A stretch of 54,500 nucleotides of DNA from Gnetum montanum (GCA_015680685.1 MNCI01004186.1:77104-131603); one strand, 5' to 3'; counted from the first letter of the stretch, positions 42,701 through 54,440 are shown. Notes: a model not told the origin generated them from the sequence alone. Translations and numbers: made by a program.

Positions 42701-44215
42701 CCTAGCATAGCAAGAACATGCGAATAAGCCTAGCATAGAAACAAAGAAATATGCTCTAACAAAACATGTGTCACATTACCGCGTCATACATGGCCTAGCC
42801 CTCCCACAAGCCTTACGCTATGACATGCTAGGGTCAAACAACTTAGAAAACCCCAGCCCCCATGGTTATGGTAACCACGATGGTGGTGGTCCCAGCAACT
42901 TTGCATGCAACCACGACGTAACGTTTATGCATCTGCCATGACCACAACAGCGATGACGGTGATGCAAAGGCTAAAACGATGTGACCAAGAAAAAAACATA
43001 GACAGCTAAGAATGAGCACAAAATGAATAGGACACAAAAAAAGAGCAGAGAGTAATAGAAAATGCAAAAATAGAAAAGAAAAGGAGACATAGTAGCTTAT
43101 TGGGTCAACGGTGTGCTTTTTCATGCCGCAACATGCACTTGTGGCACACGCCCTAGTGTCTTCTTTGCCTCCTCAACCCTTGCAAGTGCCAGATGAGTCT
43201 TAGGAGGAATTTTCCTACTTGCAAATTTATGCCTTTCACTATAAAAAGAAACTCTCCTTACTAGCCAAATAACACAATTGCTTTGCGCTCTGAAATCACC
43301 TTGTGCTCCAACGAGGGCTCTACGCTCTTACAAGAAAAATGGTAAAATTTCCAGGGCTTAGCCCCTATTTATGGCTATAATGACAAGGCAGGGAAACTTT
43401 CATCTCTCTCTCTCTCTCTGATTAATGTGGAGCGTGTGGTATAGTGTAGCATGCTTGCCACAACATCGTAGCACTATTAGCATTAAAGCCTTGACACATT
43501 TCAAGCCAGCTACTTGCTTGCCCAAAAACAAAAAAATATATATTTGTTTTTGGTTGAGGGTCTTAAAAGACATTAAACTAGTAATCCTAGAAATTGAAAT
43601 ACGCACCGGTCTGAAAAGATCTTAAAGTAGCAATAACGATCCAAAAAAGACCCTAAACTAGCAGTTTTGACCTGTTACATCTATGGTACAAAATGATGTT
43701 AAACTAACAATATCGCATGCTTACATCAGTAGTTTTCATATCTTCTTCCAGATGGGTAGTGTCACAATTTCTAGCAGTTTTGCATCTTTCATGTCTGCAA
43801 TTTGTGTTTTCACAGTGGTGGTTTGGCACTTCTCATGCTCAAATTCTCCCGTTTCGCATACTATTATTTTGCATGTCGTAATTTGGCAGTTTGAAATGAC
43901 AGCAAACTAGTAGTCTGGCATCTACATATCAACAGTCACATAACTTTACACTTTAGATCGGTAGTTTTGCACCTTTAGCAGTTTTACGCTCTTGTGCCTT
44001 AGCGGTCCGCCATGACCCTAAACTGGAAAACCCACAATCTTTATATCATCATGCTTTGCAAGATACATCTCATCGCTGCTTTGCAAAATTTCATTACATG
44101 TAATCTCTGCCAACAGATGCCACTTAACCAGGCTTTCATTCTATATTGGCAAGTTGAGCAAGAGATGGAAACCCATCACAACCTTCACATGCCTTTAGCT
44201 TTAGCAGGGCTATAG
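42701..44215. repeat. E3 spacer between the antisense gene and RT
   Basis: Non-coding. It holds two TATA-like sites pointing opposite ways: TATAAAAA on plus (43240-43247) and CCATAAATAGG on minus (43364-43374), the latter about 690 bases upstream of the antisense gene. A (CT)n microsatellite lies at 43403-43419. From 43560 to 44010 there are degenerate repeats containing GACATTAAACTAG and CTAGCAGTTTTGCA. Confidence 0.55.
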
Positions 44216-45330
44216 GGCAAGCTCACGAGACAAGTGAACCCCAATATGATCGACTAGGGGCCAACCACAACTAGCACTATAGCAACCTTAGAAGCATCCC
44301 TAGATTGGCCCAACCATCTAGTCCAAGCTTTAAACTTAGAGGCCAGGGATGTAACTGAGGATCCTCTTGTCAAGACACCTGTGACCACATCAAAAGGAGA
44401 GGTGAAGATGTTGAAACTTAGCTCCTTCCTAGACATGCAAATGCATGAAAATGTAGCCAAAATTCTGCAAGACAACATCTATGCCTTCGCATGGTCGTAC
44501 AACAACATGCCGGGTGTAGACCCACGGCTGATTCAGCACAACATCGTTCTAGACCCACACATGAAGGCAGTCAAGCAGAAGGCTCGCAAAGTTAAGTTAG
44601 AGATCGCACTAGCCATGAGGGATGAAATCACCAAGCTATACCAAGCAGGTTTCATCCATGTGGTTGACTATTCAGAATGGGTATCCAACATTGTTTTGGT
44701 TTCAAAGAAAATGGGAGGAATACAAATTTGTATAGACTTTTGAGATTTGAACAAGACGATAATCAAAGATAACTTTCCATTCCCGAGCATTGATTAGCTC
44801 ATTGACACCATGGTTGGCCATGCTCTGCTATCCTTCATGTATGGTTTCTCCAAATACAACCAAATTTGCATTAACGTAGAGCACCAACTATCAACAACCT
44901 TCATGACCCCATGGGGGACCTTCTGCTATACCATGATGCCTTTCAAGCTCAAGAATGCTGGAGCAACCTATCGGTGAGCCATGACTTAAATTTTCAGTGA
45001 CTACATCCCAAAGACATTAAAAGACTACATGGATGATATAGCAATCAAGTCCAAGGAGGCAGCTGATCACCCACACAATCTATGGATAGTCCTCAAACAT
45101 TGCCAAATGCATGACTTACATCTCAATCCTAAGAAGTGCAACTTCCGGGTAAAAAATGGATGCATGTTAGGGTTCGTAGTATTGGAGGCTAGAATACGTA
45201 TGGACCCTGATAAAGTCAAGGCCATCATCTACCTAGCACCTTCCACAAACCTGAAGGAGTTACGTGGTTTTCAAGGAAGAGTACAGTTCATTTGAAGGTT
45301 CATAGCAAGGTTGACCAACAAGTTACACCT
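44216..45330 (+). pseudogene. E3 reverse transcriptase
   Basis: The N-terminal lead-in (44381-44560) reads LQDNIYAFAWSYNNMPGVDP. Fingers follow with YQAGFIHVV, WVSNIVLVSKKMGGIQICID (44700-44745) and LIDTMVGHALLSFMYGFSKY, where the usual FLDGFSGYNQI Asp is Tyr. MTPWGTFCYTMMPFKLKNAG comes next. The catalytic site at about 45018-45044 reads KDYMDDIAIKS with both Asp kept. LNPKKCNFRVKNGCMLGFVV, DPDKVKAI and LKELRGFQGRVQFI close the domain. It is the only RT in the window with an intact DD pair, but a motif A Asp is lost and stops occur at 44741 and 44794. Confidence 0.92.
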
Positions 45331-45840
45331 CATGCAACATCTTCTGAAGAAGGGGGTTAACTTTGAATGGAAAACCCAGTGTCAATAGGCCTTCGACGAC
45401 CTGAAGAAGGAACTCTCACACCTCCTGACTATGCATCTGCCACAAAGGGATAAACCCCTCTTTATCTACTTTTCCACGTCAGACACATCTGTTGCGACAC
45501 TACTCTATCAGAAACGAGACGACAGTTCTGAGATACTAGTGTATTATCTAAGTCATGCGCTAATAGTGCACAAGGCAAAGTACAATGAAGTGGAAAGGAA
45601 TTACTTGGCTTTAGTGTTCACACTAAAAAAGTGACGACATTACCTATTTCATAGTACAACCAACATCATTTGCAAAAGTAATATACTCCAGGCTATTACT
45701 AACAACCTATACGAAAGTAGCAAGATAGCCCAATGGAAGGCAATAAACATGGAGTTTGATTTACATTATGTAAGTCAATCATCGACAAAGGGTCAAGCCA
45801 TAGTGACCCAACTCACGGCCTTGCCAGTCAACAACTAGGC
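45331..45840 (+). pseudogene. E3 RNase H (Ty3/gypsy type)
   Basis: FEWKTQCQ, stop, AFDDLKKELSH leads in; LFIYFSTSDTSVATLLYQKR (about 45460-45520), where the first catalytic Asp has become Ser or is shifted. YYLSHALIVHKAKYNEVERN and YLALVFTLKK follow (45540-45634). The end reads AQWKAINMEFDLHYV (45728-45770). It degrades RNA in the hybrid. Confidence 0.85.
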
Positions 45841-46350
45841 AACTAATGACCCCGAATTCCTGGATGAATATGTTAGTAATGTCAACATCATCTCGTCGCA
45901 TTTAAAAGCCACCTTACATTTCGACGGTGCCTCAACTACACAAGGAGGTAGCGTTGCTGCTATAATCATGTTCCCTTCTGGGAAAATGCATCCATCCGCT
46001 TATCGATTTATGTTCCCCTGAACCAACAACATGGTAGAATATGAGGGGCTGCTTAGAGGCCTCTTAATTACCTGAGATCTATGCATACAACACCTGGCAA
46101 TTTGGGGAGATTCACAACTAGTCATGAATCAAATCATCGAGGTCTATGCCTACAAAGCTATGCACCTGCAACCCTACTGCGACCTAGCGAAAGTCTTGCT
46201 TAAGCAATTTGCAACCACAGATGTGCAACACATGCCATGTAATGAAAACACCATGGCAGATGCCTTAGCTATCCTTGTGTTAAACATTCCATCACATTCC
46301 TTGGAAAACCTGCCAACCTTGATCATAGAATGCACAGAGCCTATCACTTA
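45841..46350 (+). pseudogene. E3 second, archaeal-type RNase H
   Basis: LHFDGASTTQGGSVAAIIM (about 45913-45970) is the DGAS signature with its Asp; TNNMVEYEGLLRGLL (46025-46070) supplies the Glu; LAIWGDSQLVMNQI (46098-46130) the third Asp; and NTMADALAIL (46248-46275) the fourth. All four catalytic positions are readable, although a stop follows FMFP. This extra domain defines the Tat lineage. It is clearer here than in E2 or E4. Confidence 0.9.
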
Positions 46351-46429
46351 GGTGGAACACGTGGCATCTGTCAGTGCTGCAGATACCCAAGAATGGTATG
46401 CCAAAGTCAAAACTTATCGAAAGCATGGC

Positions 46430-47591
46430 GAACCCCCTAGAGGATTGACATCTACCCAGAGGGATGCAATTTGTAAGTGTGCCCAAAAATACATGTTCAT
46501 GGGAAATGATGCCCTATGCAAAAGTTCTTATGATGGGATATTGCTGGCATGCGTGGGTGGTGAGCAAGCGCAGAAGGTAGTTAATGAAGTACATGAGGGG
46601 TTATGTGGTGGACACATAGCACCTAGGGCTATGGCTGCCAAACAATCAGACGCCTAGGGTACTACTAGCCCCACATGGAATGTGACTACCTGTCAAAAGT
46701 CAAGACATGTGACACATGCCAGAGATATGCAAATATCATACATGTTTTGCCCATAGACCTACACCCAACACAAATCACGTGGCCCTTCCAATGATGGGGA
46801 TTAGACCTCATAGCGCCTATCATGCTCAAGTCCTCCACAGGGCATAGCTTCATTATAATCACCACTAAGTACTTTACCAAGTGGGTGGAAGCTATTCCCT
46901 TGAGGAAAACGACGTCTTAGCAGATCTGCCATTTCATCCTTGACATAATCGTAACAAGGTTTGGGCTTCCAATGACTATTGTGACCAATGATGGGCCATA
47001 GTTCAGCAGTACGAAAATCTGAACCTTCTATAGCAATCTAGGCATTAAACAATCATTTTCTTCTCCATATTATCCATAGGCAAATGGGCAAGCGGAGGCT
47101 ACAAATAAGTCCATCATCAACTTGTTGAGGTGAATGCTCAGCAATACCAAGAGGTGGTGGCACAAACAAATCCTCTACGTCCTCTAGGCCTATAGAACGA
47201 TGTGCAAAATTTCAATGAGTAAGATCCCTTATAGTCTTGTTTACGGATTTGAAGTTGTGTTGCCTCTTGAGTTGCAGGTACCATCACTTCGGATGATCCT
47301 CATGGATGTCATGAACGAAGCCCAGAACAACGAGTGCTGAGATGCATCGAGCACTACCAAAGTAAGTAGTAGCAGAAGCACCATGCAGACTCGCATCGAC
47401 AACCAGTGCAGAAGGAAGATCTCATCCTCAAGGGCATCCACAAGCACGTAAGCAAATTCTCAGCCAACTGGGAAGGCCCTTACATGGTCACTAAAGCCTT
47501 TAGGAATGGAGTCTTCAAACTGGTGAACATGGATGGCAATGAGTTCTTCATCCTGGTGAATCACTCATATCTCAAGCTGTACTACATCTAA
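46430..47591 (+). pseudogene. E3 integrase
   Basis: Zinc region: VVNEVHEGLCGGHIAPRAMA (46570-46640), then CDYLSKVKTCDTCQRY (46683-46730). Core: WGLDLIAPIM (first Asp, about 46797), HSFIIITTKYFTKWVEAIPL, VTNDGP (second Asp, about 46983) and NGQAEATNKSI (Glu, about 47090). PYSLVYGFEVVLPLELQVPS follows at 47228. The C-terminal region (47406-47591) ends KLYYI, stop at 47589-47591. There is no chromodomain. A frameshift near 47330 and several stops break it. Confidence 0.9.
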
Positions 47592-47905
47592 AGGACAATG
47601 GAAACAATAAGCACTGTCCGCTATGATGATAAACTGGCAACATCACTAAGTAGCATCATCAATGATGATAAACTAGCAGCATCAATTAGCGTCCGCTATG
47701 ACATTAAACTGGTGGCAACCATCCGCTATGATGATAAACTAACAACAACACTAAGCAACGGTCACAATGACGGTAAACTAGTGGCATCGAGCAGCATCTG
47801 CTATGACATTAAACTGGAGGCAATCATCTGCTACAATGATAAATTAGCATGTATGGTTTGCTGGGACCTTAAACTAGCACACAGTCTACCAGGACCTTAA
47901 ACTGG
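47592..47905 (+). repeat. In-frame tandem repeats directly after E3 pol
   Basis: Eight degenerate units of CCGCTATGACATTAAACTGG type at irregular spacing. A 100-codon frame (47598-47897) stays open and reads each unit as RYDDKLA, NDDKLA, RYDIKLV, RYDDKLT and so on. The same peptide pattern appears on the minus strand after the E4 pol. I treat it as a repeat in the 3' untranslated region; a repeat peptide is possible. Confidence 0.7.
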
Positions 47906-48668
47906 GTTTATGTCACATCTCTACCATGCACCAACACCAGATACATATTGAACGAGTGGACGCGATGCTAACATATGGGTGGGACATCGTAGCCCTAGAA
48001 CGCGGTTCATAACACACTGAGAACATGGTCCGAAACATATTTAATGCCGCCACCCTTGGCATCATGCTGACCCTCCGAAGATGTCGTATGGCATCACACT
48101 GGCCCTCTGAACCTACTGTCACCACGGTCCATCACCCTGATGGTGGTTCTTGGGCTAGCTCCCACATTTGGATTTCCAGCAGCATTGTGGCCCAGCCACA
48201 ATAGTGTTACTCCAGCTCCCTGCCAATGCCTAGGCTTGCACGGTGTTAGCTATATGGCAGCTGATCCCATGGCTAAGCTAGGAATGCAAACCCCTGGCAG
48301 GGATTCTAGAGCATCTGCACCTACAACAGCTCCTGGCATCTCATAGACTAGCTCCCCCAATGCTAGTACTGTCAAGGACATTGCTGGCCTTCCTACTTTG
48401 GACATCGTACACTAGCAACGATGTCCAATAGCTTCAACAATGCCAATAGTTAGCAAGAGCTTTTCCCCTGCAGACATGGCTCTCCATAGTAGCAAATGCT
48501 ACAGCATCGTGAAGGGAGTGCCTCGACTAGCTAAGCTACTTCAAAGTGCAAATTCCATTACATGCGTAACGCAACTTGCCATATGGAAAGCCATTGTAGG
48601 TAGGTAAAAACCTTTCATAGATGTAACGCAACTCATCCCACAAAGTAAACAATTGTCCTACAAGAGGT
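47906..48668 (+). other. E3 3' untranslated region
   Basis: CpG-containing and without a supported ORF. ATGTAACGCAACT recurs at about 48620 and, as ATGCGTAACGCAACT, near 48562. The polypurine primer site expected before the LTR is not obvious (only ACAAGAGGT at 48660-48668). Confidence 0.5.
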
Positions 48669-49087
48669 TGCTCAAAAATAGTGCATAGAGTTGGTAATAG
48701 CATTCTGGATGCACAAAATAGTTTAGAAAGTTTTCTACGCGACGAAGTCTGCTACGCTATGCTATGCCTCACTATGTAGCATAGCAAGCTTCAGAAGACA
48801 ATTGCATAACGAAGTGCCACGCTATGCTATGCCACATGATGTAGCGTAGCATGGCAATAGCTTCACTGCCAGTTCCTCACAACCCTTCAACAATATCCCT
48901 TTCCATTAGGAAGTAGCGGACCATGTCTGCTACTATGCTACACTGAGCTACAAGGCGCAGCGAGGTGTAGCAATCCTGTAGAAGAGATAGAAGGTAGTTC
49001 AAATAGCAGAATCAGAAAGTCAAGTCTCACGGAAGAAAAATTTGTAAATGAACAAATTTTTTGCGACTAAGGCCAGTTGCTATGCTA

Positions 49088-49109
49088 TGCTATGCTATGT
49101 AGCATAGCA
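49088..49109 (+). repeat. Perfect inverted repeat in the E3 3' LTR
   Basis: Arms TGCTATGCTA and TAGCATAGCA around TG. It is the counterpart of 32604-32625, changed symmetrically on both arms. Confidence 0.8.
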
Positions 49110-49424
49110 AGCATACAACACACATGCAGTAGAATGCATGAAAAGATGCCACGCTACGCCAAGCATGCTACGCTACAAAGCACAGCAAGGCATGCAGGTG
49201 GTTGTGCGACATCAATGTACTTCATCTAATTAAACCATTGGCACATGTCTCTAGATGCTGACGATGCAATTACGACATGTAGGTTTATAGTTATGGCATA
49301 GCAAGTCCACATTACAACGGTCTTGCAGGTCCAACGGTCACACGCAGCACGTGTAGTGCCAGCAAGTCAACATGGGCCTGGGGCATGTAGCATCCAAACT
49401 ATCCCTTTCACGTGTCCTTGACCC

Positions 49425-49432
49425 TATAAATA
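49425..49432 (+). promoter_or_regulatory. E3 LTR TATA box
   Basis: TATAAATA preceded by GACCC and followed by CCCCGATGAG. The 5' LTR equivalent at 32940 is altered to TAATAAATA. Confidence 0.7.
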
Positions 49433-50152
49433 CCCCGATGAGTAGTGCTCAAAAGGTGGGACTATCTTTGGCTATTGGGAATTTTATGGAAAACAACACT
49501 CAAAAGGTTCAAATTTTTCCTAACAAGTAGCATTCGAAAAGTTGGAAGATTTTCCAGAGTCTTTGACTTTTCCTCCCTCTGGCACTCAAGTCCTCTTTTC
49601 AGCACATTGTAACATTGAACATTGTAAGCTTTTTATTTGACACCACAAATAGTTGGCATTTTCAGCTGGCATATTGTCCCATTCCCCTTCTACCACCTTG
49701 GTAGAATTCTTGCATTGTCAGCGCCCAAGGCTACACCCAAGTGCACTATCTGTCTTGCTCCACATGTCCTGGTTACTCTCGGGATCTCTACACTTTGTCA
49801 CACTATGCAACTAACTGTATCCTCCCTGACAGAGCAAGCTTGTAGCTTCAGAGTAATGCATTTTCCTAACTATATTTTATTTCGTTTCCTACTTTTTGTG
49901 GCATTCTACACTACTTTTCCTACTTTATTTACTTTCAAGCATTACTTTGCATTTCCATTCCTATCCCAAGAATATATATGTTACAAAAGGCTATATAGAT
50001 GTTGATTAAGTCCCTATCTAATTGACCAGACCGTTCATGGCACCCCGTATCTACACACATCCAGCACGGTCCTCCCGTGGGTATGGGGTTGAAACTGTCA
50101 CGCCCGCCAACCCCTTGGTGTTTTCCAGCTGTTGACCTTTTCAATCGCTGCA

Positions 50153-51519
50153 CACCCCTTGTCTTGTTCTATCTTCTAGAGTCTATTATGCTACACTGCA
50201 TAGCATTGTGTAACAGGCCCTTAGTCAAAAAGGGAACTTGCTGAGCTGCAACTTGTCGCAAATCCTTGCCTGAGCCATAAGATTTTGCTAAACTGTTCAG
50301 GCCTCAAAATTTCATGGTGTTTCAATGGCCCATCTTTGTTGACCTTTAGAAGGCTTACCTGAAAGATGTCGACAAAGAATACGAAACACCGTAGAGATAA
50401 AGACACCAATAGCGTCCATCAACAACTGCTTAGATGTCACTCTGTCAAACCTGGAAGTGTAAAGGTTGGGAGCGTAAGGAGCATAAGAGGGATTTATGGT
50501 AGTGGGGGAGGGAGGTTCGGGAAAGACTCAAGCATATGAGCAGGAAACCTTTGCAAATATGCTATTAGGCATCTTCTCACGGGTGTTTTCCTAAGAGGTT
50601 ACACTGCTATACTATACATGCAGAATTTGCACGGATGAGTTATGTTACGCCCGTATGGCTAGGATGAGTTGTGTTTCATCCATTTTGCCTAGCATTGATT
50701 GTCTTTTTTATTTTGCAACTTACATTTCATGAGGCATGTTGCATTATGCCAATTCATAGACATGATGGTGTGAAAGAATTGGTTGTATGCTCACATCCTG
50801 TACAAATAGAAGAAGAGGGTAAAGGTGGTTGTAAGGATAAGGGAAGGAGAAAGTGGAATAAGGTGTCTGATGAAGGGAAAGGTAGGGTTTGCACTCCCAA
50901 GTAGTTAGGCTAGTTTGAGCAGCCACCTCAGAATGTTGTGACGCCTCGCCTCCTAGTGAATGCATTCTTGAACAATGCTATCATAGCAAGTAACCTACAA
51001 AACATAACAGAGAACAGAAAGCAAAAGCAATCATCCTAATCGTTAGGAAGGTTGTTGAAGCAAGTGCCATACGAAGTGAAAAGGGAGAGTGCAAGCCAAG
51101 GAGAAGGGACTGTAGCAAGAGGCAAGGGTCCCTTTGTTGATGTCACGGTTCAAAAGTTCACTGTCAATAGCCAGATTCATCTTATCCAATCAACTGTGCA
51201 AAGAACTAGTTAGATGAATCTACTAAACCAGAGTTTGGTAGCGGTGGCAGGTGGAGGCTACCAAGGCTATGGGTGACCACAGCTTCCTTGGGGCCCCAAG
51301 CGGAAAAGTTGATCCCAAGAGTTGCAACTACAGAGTGGCTATCATAGCAACATCTCTGAGGGGTTAGTAGTATGCCCTTCGGCATATCCGAGGAATCAAT
51401 AGGATGCCAGTAGGGTAGCAGCGTTGTGTCTATTCCAATGCCCTACCCATTTCGTTTGGTAGAAATGCCATGAAAGAATGATCATGCTCACTTGTTTCAT
51501 GGATTGTCTATTGAAAAAT
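50153..51519. other. E4 3' region, with an unassigned plus-strand coding-like stretch
   Basis: Downstream (minus strand) of E4 pol and cut by E3 at 50153. A plus-strand frame is open at 50671-50904 and continues, with stops, to about 51300. It gives a basic, charged peptide (EEEGKGGCKDKGRRKWNKVS) and later a Gly-rich piece (VAVAGGGYQGYG). No family recognised. Confidence 0.4.
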
Positions 51520-51900
51520 TCCATTTTTAAGTCCTGGTGGACTATTGTTGCTGGTTTTAAGTCTCAGCAGACCGTGGTCTCAGTTTAAAGTCTGGGCAGA
51601 CTAAAGCGTGCTAGTTTCACGTCATAGCAGATGGTGGAAGAGCTAGTTTATGGTCCCAGTAGACTATGTTGTGGATGTCAATTTTGTGTCGTGACCCAGG
51701 GACAAGTCTATGCTAGTTTAATGTCACAGCAGATGGATGCTTACCTTGCCAGTTTCATGTCATGGTTGATGGTCGAAAACTTTGCTAGTTTAGCCTCGTG
51801 GCGGACGCGTGCAAGAAATGCTAGTCTTACATCGTAGTGGACATGTATAACATTGCCAGTTTTACATCGTAGTAGATGTTTGTTACCTTGCATTTGAGCT
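51520..51900 (-). repeat. Tandem repeats after E4 pol
   Basis: Minus strand: repeated units containing GACATTAAACTAG-like cores. One open frame (51741-51926) reads HYDVRLA, RHEAKLA and NHDMKLA; CCDIKLA and CYDVKLA follow. It occupies the same position and shows the same pattern as 47592-47905 in E3. Confidence 0.7.
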
Positions 51901-54440
51901 GAGCTGATGTCTAGATGTGGTACCACTTCAGGTACATATGATTCACCAGATTCGGGAGTTTGTTGCCATTGATGTCTGCTAGCTTGAATGCTCTGTTGCC
52001 GTATGCATTGATGACTAGGTAAAGGCCTTCCCAGCTTGCAGAGAATTTGCTCACTAGTTCACAAATGGCTTTGAGAACTAAGTCTCCTTTCTTGATTGGT
52101 CGTTGATGCAGGTTGTGATGATGCTTCCATTTCTACCTGTCTTGATATCTTTCGATGTTCTCTAGTGTCTGGATGCGTTTCTCCTCTACTGAGTCTAAAT
52201 CCATGATCTTGGAGTCATTATGTTGAGTCTTATTTATAACCATGGAGAGGACCATCTGAAGTGGATCTAATTTTAGCGGCCATGGCTCGTAGGGCTATGT
52301 GTCCTCCGCATAGTCCTTCATGGACTTCGCTAACTATTCTTTATGCTTGGTCATTATTAATGTAGGTTAGCAATACCCTATCAAAAGAATGTCTACATAG
52401 AGTACTAATTTTGATGATGACGTATTGCTTGGCATGCTTGCGGATTATGTCTTTTTGTGCAGGTGTTAACTCGTGTGGTGGTTCGCCATGCAGAAGGTAG
52501 GTTTTAATGTTATCATACCATTTTGGTGTTCTCCCCATGCTTAAAGTAGAGATTTGCACCACTTGAATGACAGCTTCTATACATTCTGTCATTAAGATAA
52601 GCAAGGTGGCAAACAAATGTGATGGCACATTTAAAGCTAGTGTGGCTAGTGCATCAGCTACAATGTTCTCATTATGCAGCACATGTTGGATGTTGGTTGT
52701 CATGAATTATCTCAGGAGATCTTTAGCCATATCGTAATAGGACTGCAGATACATAGCTTTGTAGGCATAGACCCCTGTGATTTGATTGATGATGCGCATC
52801 GAATCACCTTAGATTGCTAGGTGTTGAACGTTGAGTTCCTTGGCTGTTAATAATCCCCTGAGGAGCCCCTTGTACTCTACCACATTGTTCGTACAAGGAA
52901 ATGCTAGGCGGTAAGCTAGTGGGTGAACATCTTCAGGGGAGAGTGTAATGATAGTGGTGGCACTACTGCCTCTGGTAGTTGAAGCTCCATCGAAGTATAA
53001 TGTTGCTTCGAGGCCTATTGATATAGGGCTTAAACTATGTATCTCTTCATTAGGAAACTAGGGCTCTATCGCGGCTTGATCATTAATAGGTGATGTTACA
53101 AGCTGGTCAACTATGGTCTGGCCTTTCGTGGACGATTGGCTAATGTAGTGCAAGTCAAATTCCCCTGTGATGGCCTTCCAGCAGGCTATCCTACTGCTCT
53201 CATATAAATTGTTTGTGATAGCCCATAGAATGTTGTTCTTGCAAATTATGTTGACTTGGCTATGGAAAAAATAGTGTCTACATTTTTTAGTGTAAACACC
53301 AATGCCAAACAGTTATGCTCTACCTCATTGTACCTTGTTTCATACAACAACGTAGCTATAGATGCATCTAAGCTTACCGGGTAGATATAGAAAGGTTGAT
53401 CCCTTTGTGGTGGGAAAATCATTGGAAAATGTAACAGCTCTTTCTGTAGGTCATCAAATGCATGCTGGCAGTCTTCAGTCCATTTGAAGTTAACCCATTT
53501 CTTGAGCAGATACTACATAGGACGTAATTTGTCTGTTAACCTCGAGATGAATCATGTGATAAATTGCAACCTACCCTGCAATCCATGTAGTTCTTTGAGG
53601 TTTGTAGGTGGTGCTAGGTTAATGATGGCTTTAACATTGTTAGGGTCAACTCGTATGCTAGTCTCTGATACCACAAACCCTGACATGCATCCAATTTTGA
53701 CTCCAAAGACACATTTTCTTGGGTTGATTCATAGGTCATGCCTAAGACATCATTTAAGGATTAACTCTAGGTCTTCTGGGTGATCTTCCGACTTCTTAGA
53801 TTTAATTGTCTATGTAGTCGTTCAATCTCTCTAAGAGGTAATCACTAAAGATATATGTCATGGCACTCTAATAAGTTGCTCCAGCTATTTTTAACCTGAA
53901 AGGCATCATGGTGTAATAGAAAGTTCCCTAGGGGGTCATAAAAGTTGTAGTTAGTTGATGTTCTGGATTGATACAAATTTGATTATAGCCCAAAAACCCA
54001 TCCATAAAGGATAGTAATGCATGACTAGCTATTGTATCGATAAGTTGGTTGATACTCGGTAAAGAGAAGTTGTTGTTAATTGTTGCCTTGTTTAGATCAC
54101 GGAAGTCTATACAGATGTGTATTCCTCCTGTTTTCTTAGAGATGACTACAATGTTCAACATCTAGTCTGAATAATCGACCATGTAAATGAAACCAACCTG
54201 ATACAGATTAGTGATTTCATCATGCACTACTAGCATGATTTTGGGCTTAATCTTCTATGCTTTCTATTTAAATGCTTTGATATGCGGGTCTAAAACTATT
54301 TTGTGTTGTATTAGTCTCAAGTCTAAACCCAGCATGTCTTCATATGACCATGCAAATACTATAATGTTATTTTGGAGCACTCAAAGTATGTCACTCTGTG
54401 TCTGTTGGTCAAGGAGAGAACTAACCTTCAAAGTTTTTTT
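51901..54440 (-). pseudogene. E4: Tat-type pol with deleted integrase core
   Basis: Minus strand. RT from 54430: RVLQNNIIVFAWSYEDMLGL, VVISKKTGGIHICIDFRDLN (54100-54160) and LLSFMDGFLGYNQICI. The catalytic site near 53810 reads DYIDN and is frameshifted. CVFGVKIGCMSGFVVSE and LKELHGLQGRLQFI follow (53560-53700). RNase H lies at about 53100-53450. The second RNase H (52341-52990) ends NENIVADALATLALN. Then HEGLCGGHMALRAMAAKI at about 52290 jumps to the integrase C-terminus (52230 down to 51903: VEEKRIQTLENIERY, FSASWEGLYLVINAYGNRA). About 650 bases, the whole catalytic core, are missing at 52270. The upstream end is at 54440. Confidence 0.85.

Larger units (their letters stand above)
32165..50152 (+). 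mobile_element. E3: large Tat-type Ty3/gypsy element with an antisense gene
   Basis: An 18.0 kb plus-strand element. LTRs lie at 32165-33668 and 48669-50152. Inside, the order is repeat-bearing leader, gag, zinc-binding Gag tail, protease, a 6 kb spacer holding an antisense multi-exon gene, RT, RNase H, archaeal-type RNase H, integrase and a repeat-bearing 3' region. Two RNase H domains place it in the Tat branch. A hand-aligned 235-base LTR stretch differs at about one base in eleven, so it is younger than E1. No clear target duplication: the flanks are CAGCA and CACCC. It is the best-preserved RT in the window (YMDD kept), but all ORFs have stops. Confidence 0.88.
48669..50152 (+). repeat. 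E3 3' LTR
   Basis: From TGCTCAAAAATAG to AATCGCTGCA, 1484 bases, pairing with 32165-33668. Confidence 0.88.

Noticed and set aside
43403-43419. CT dinucleotide run as a regulatory GAGA-type site
   Set aside because: A lone short microsatellite with no supporting context.
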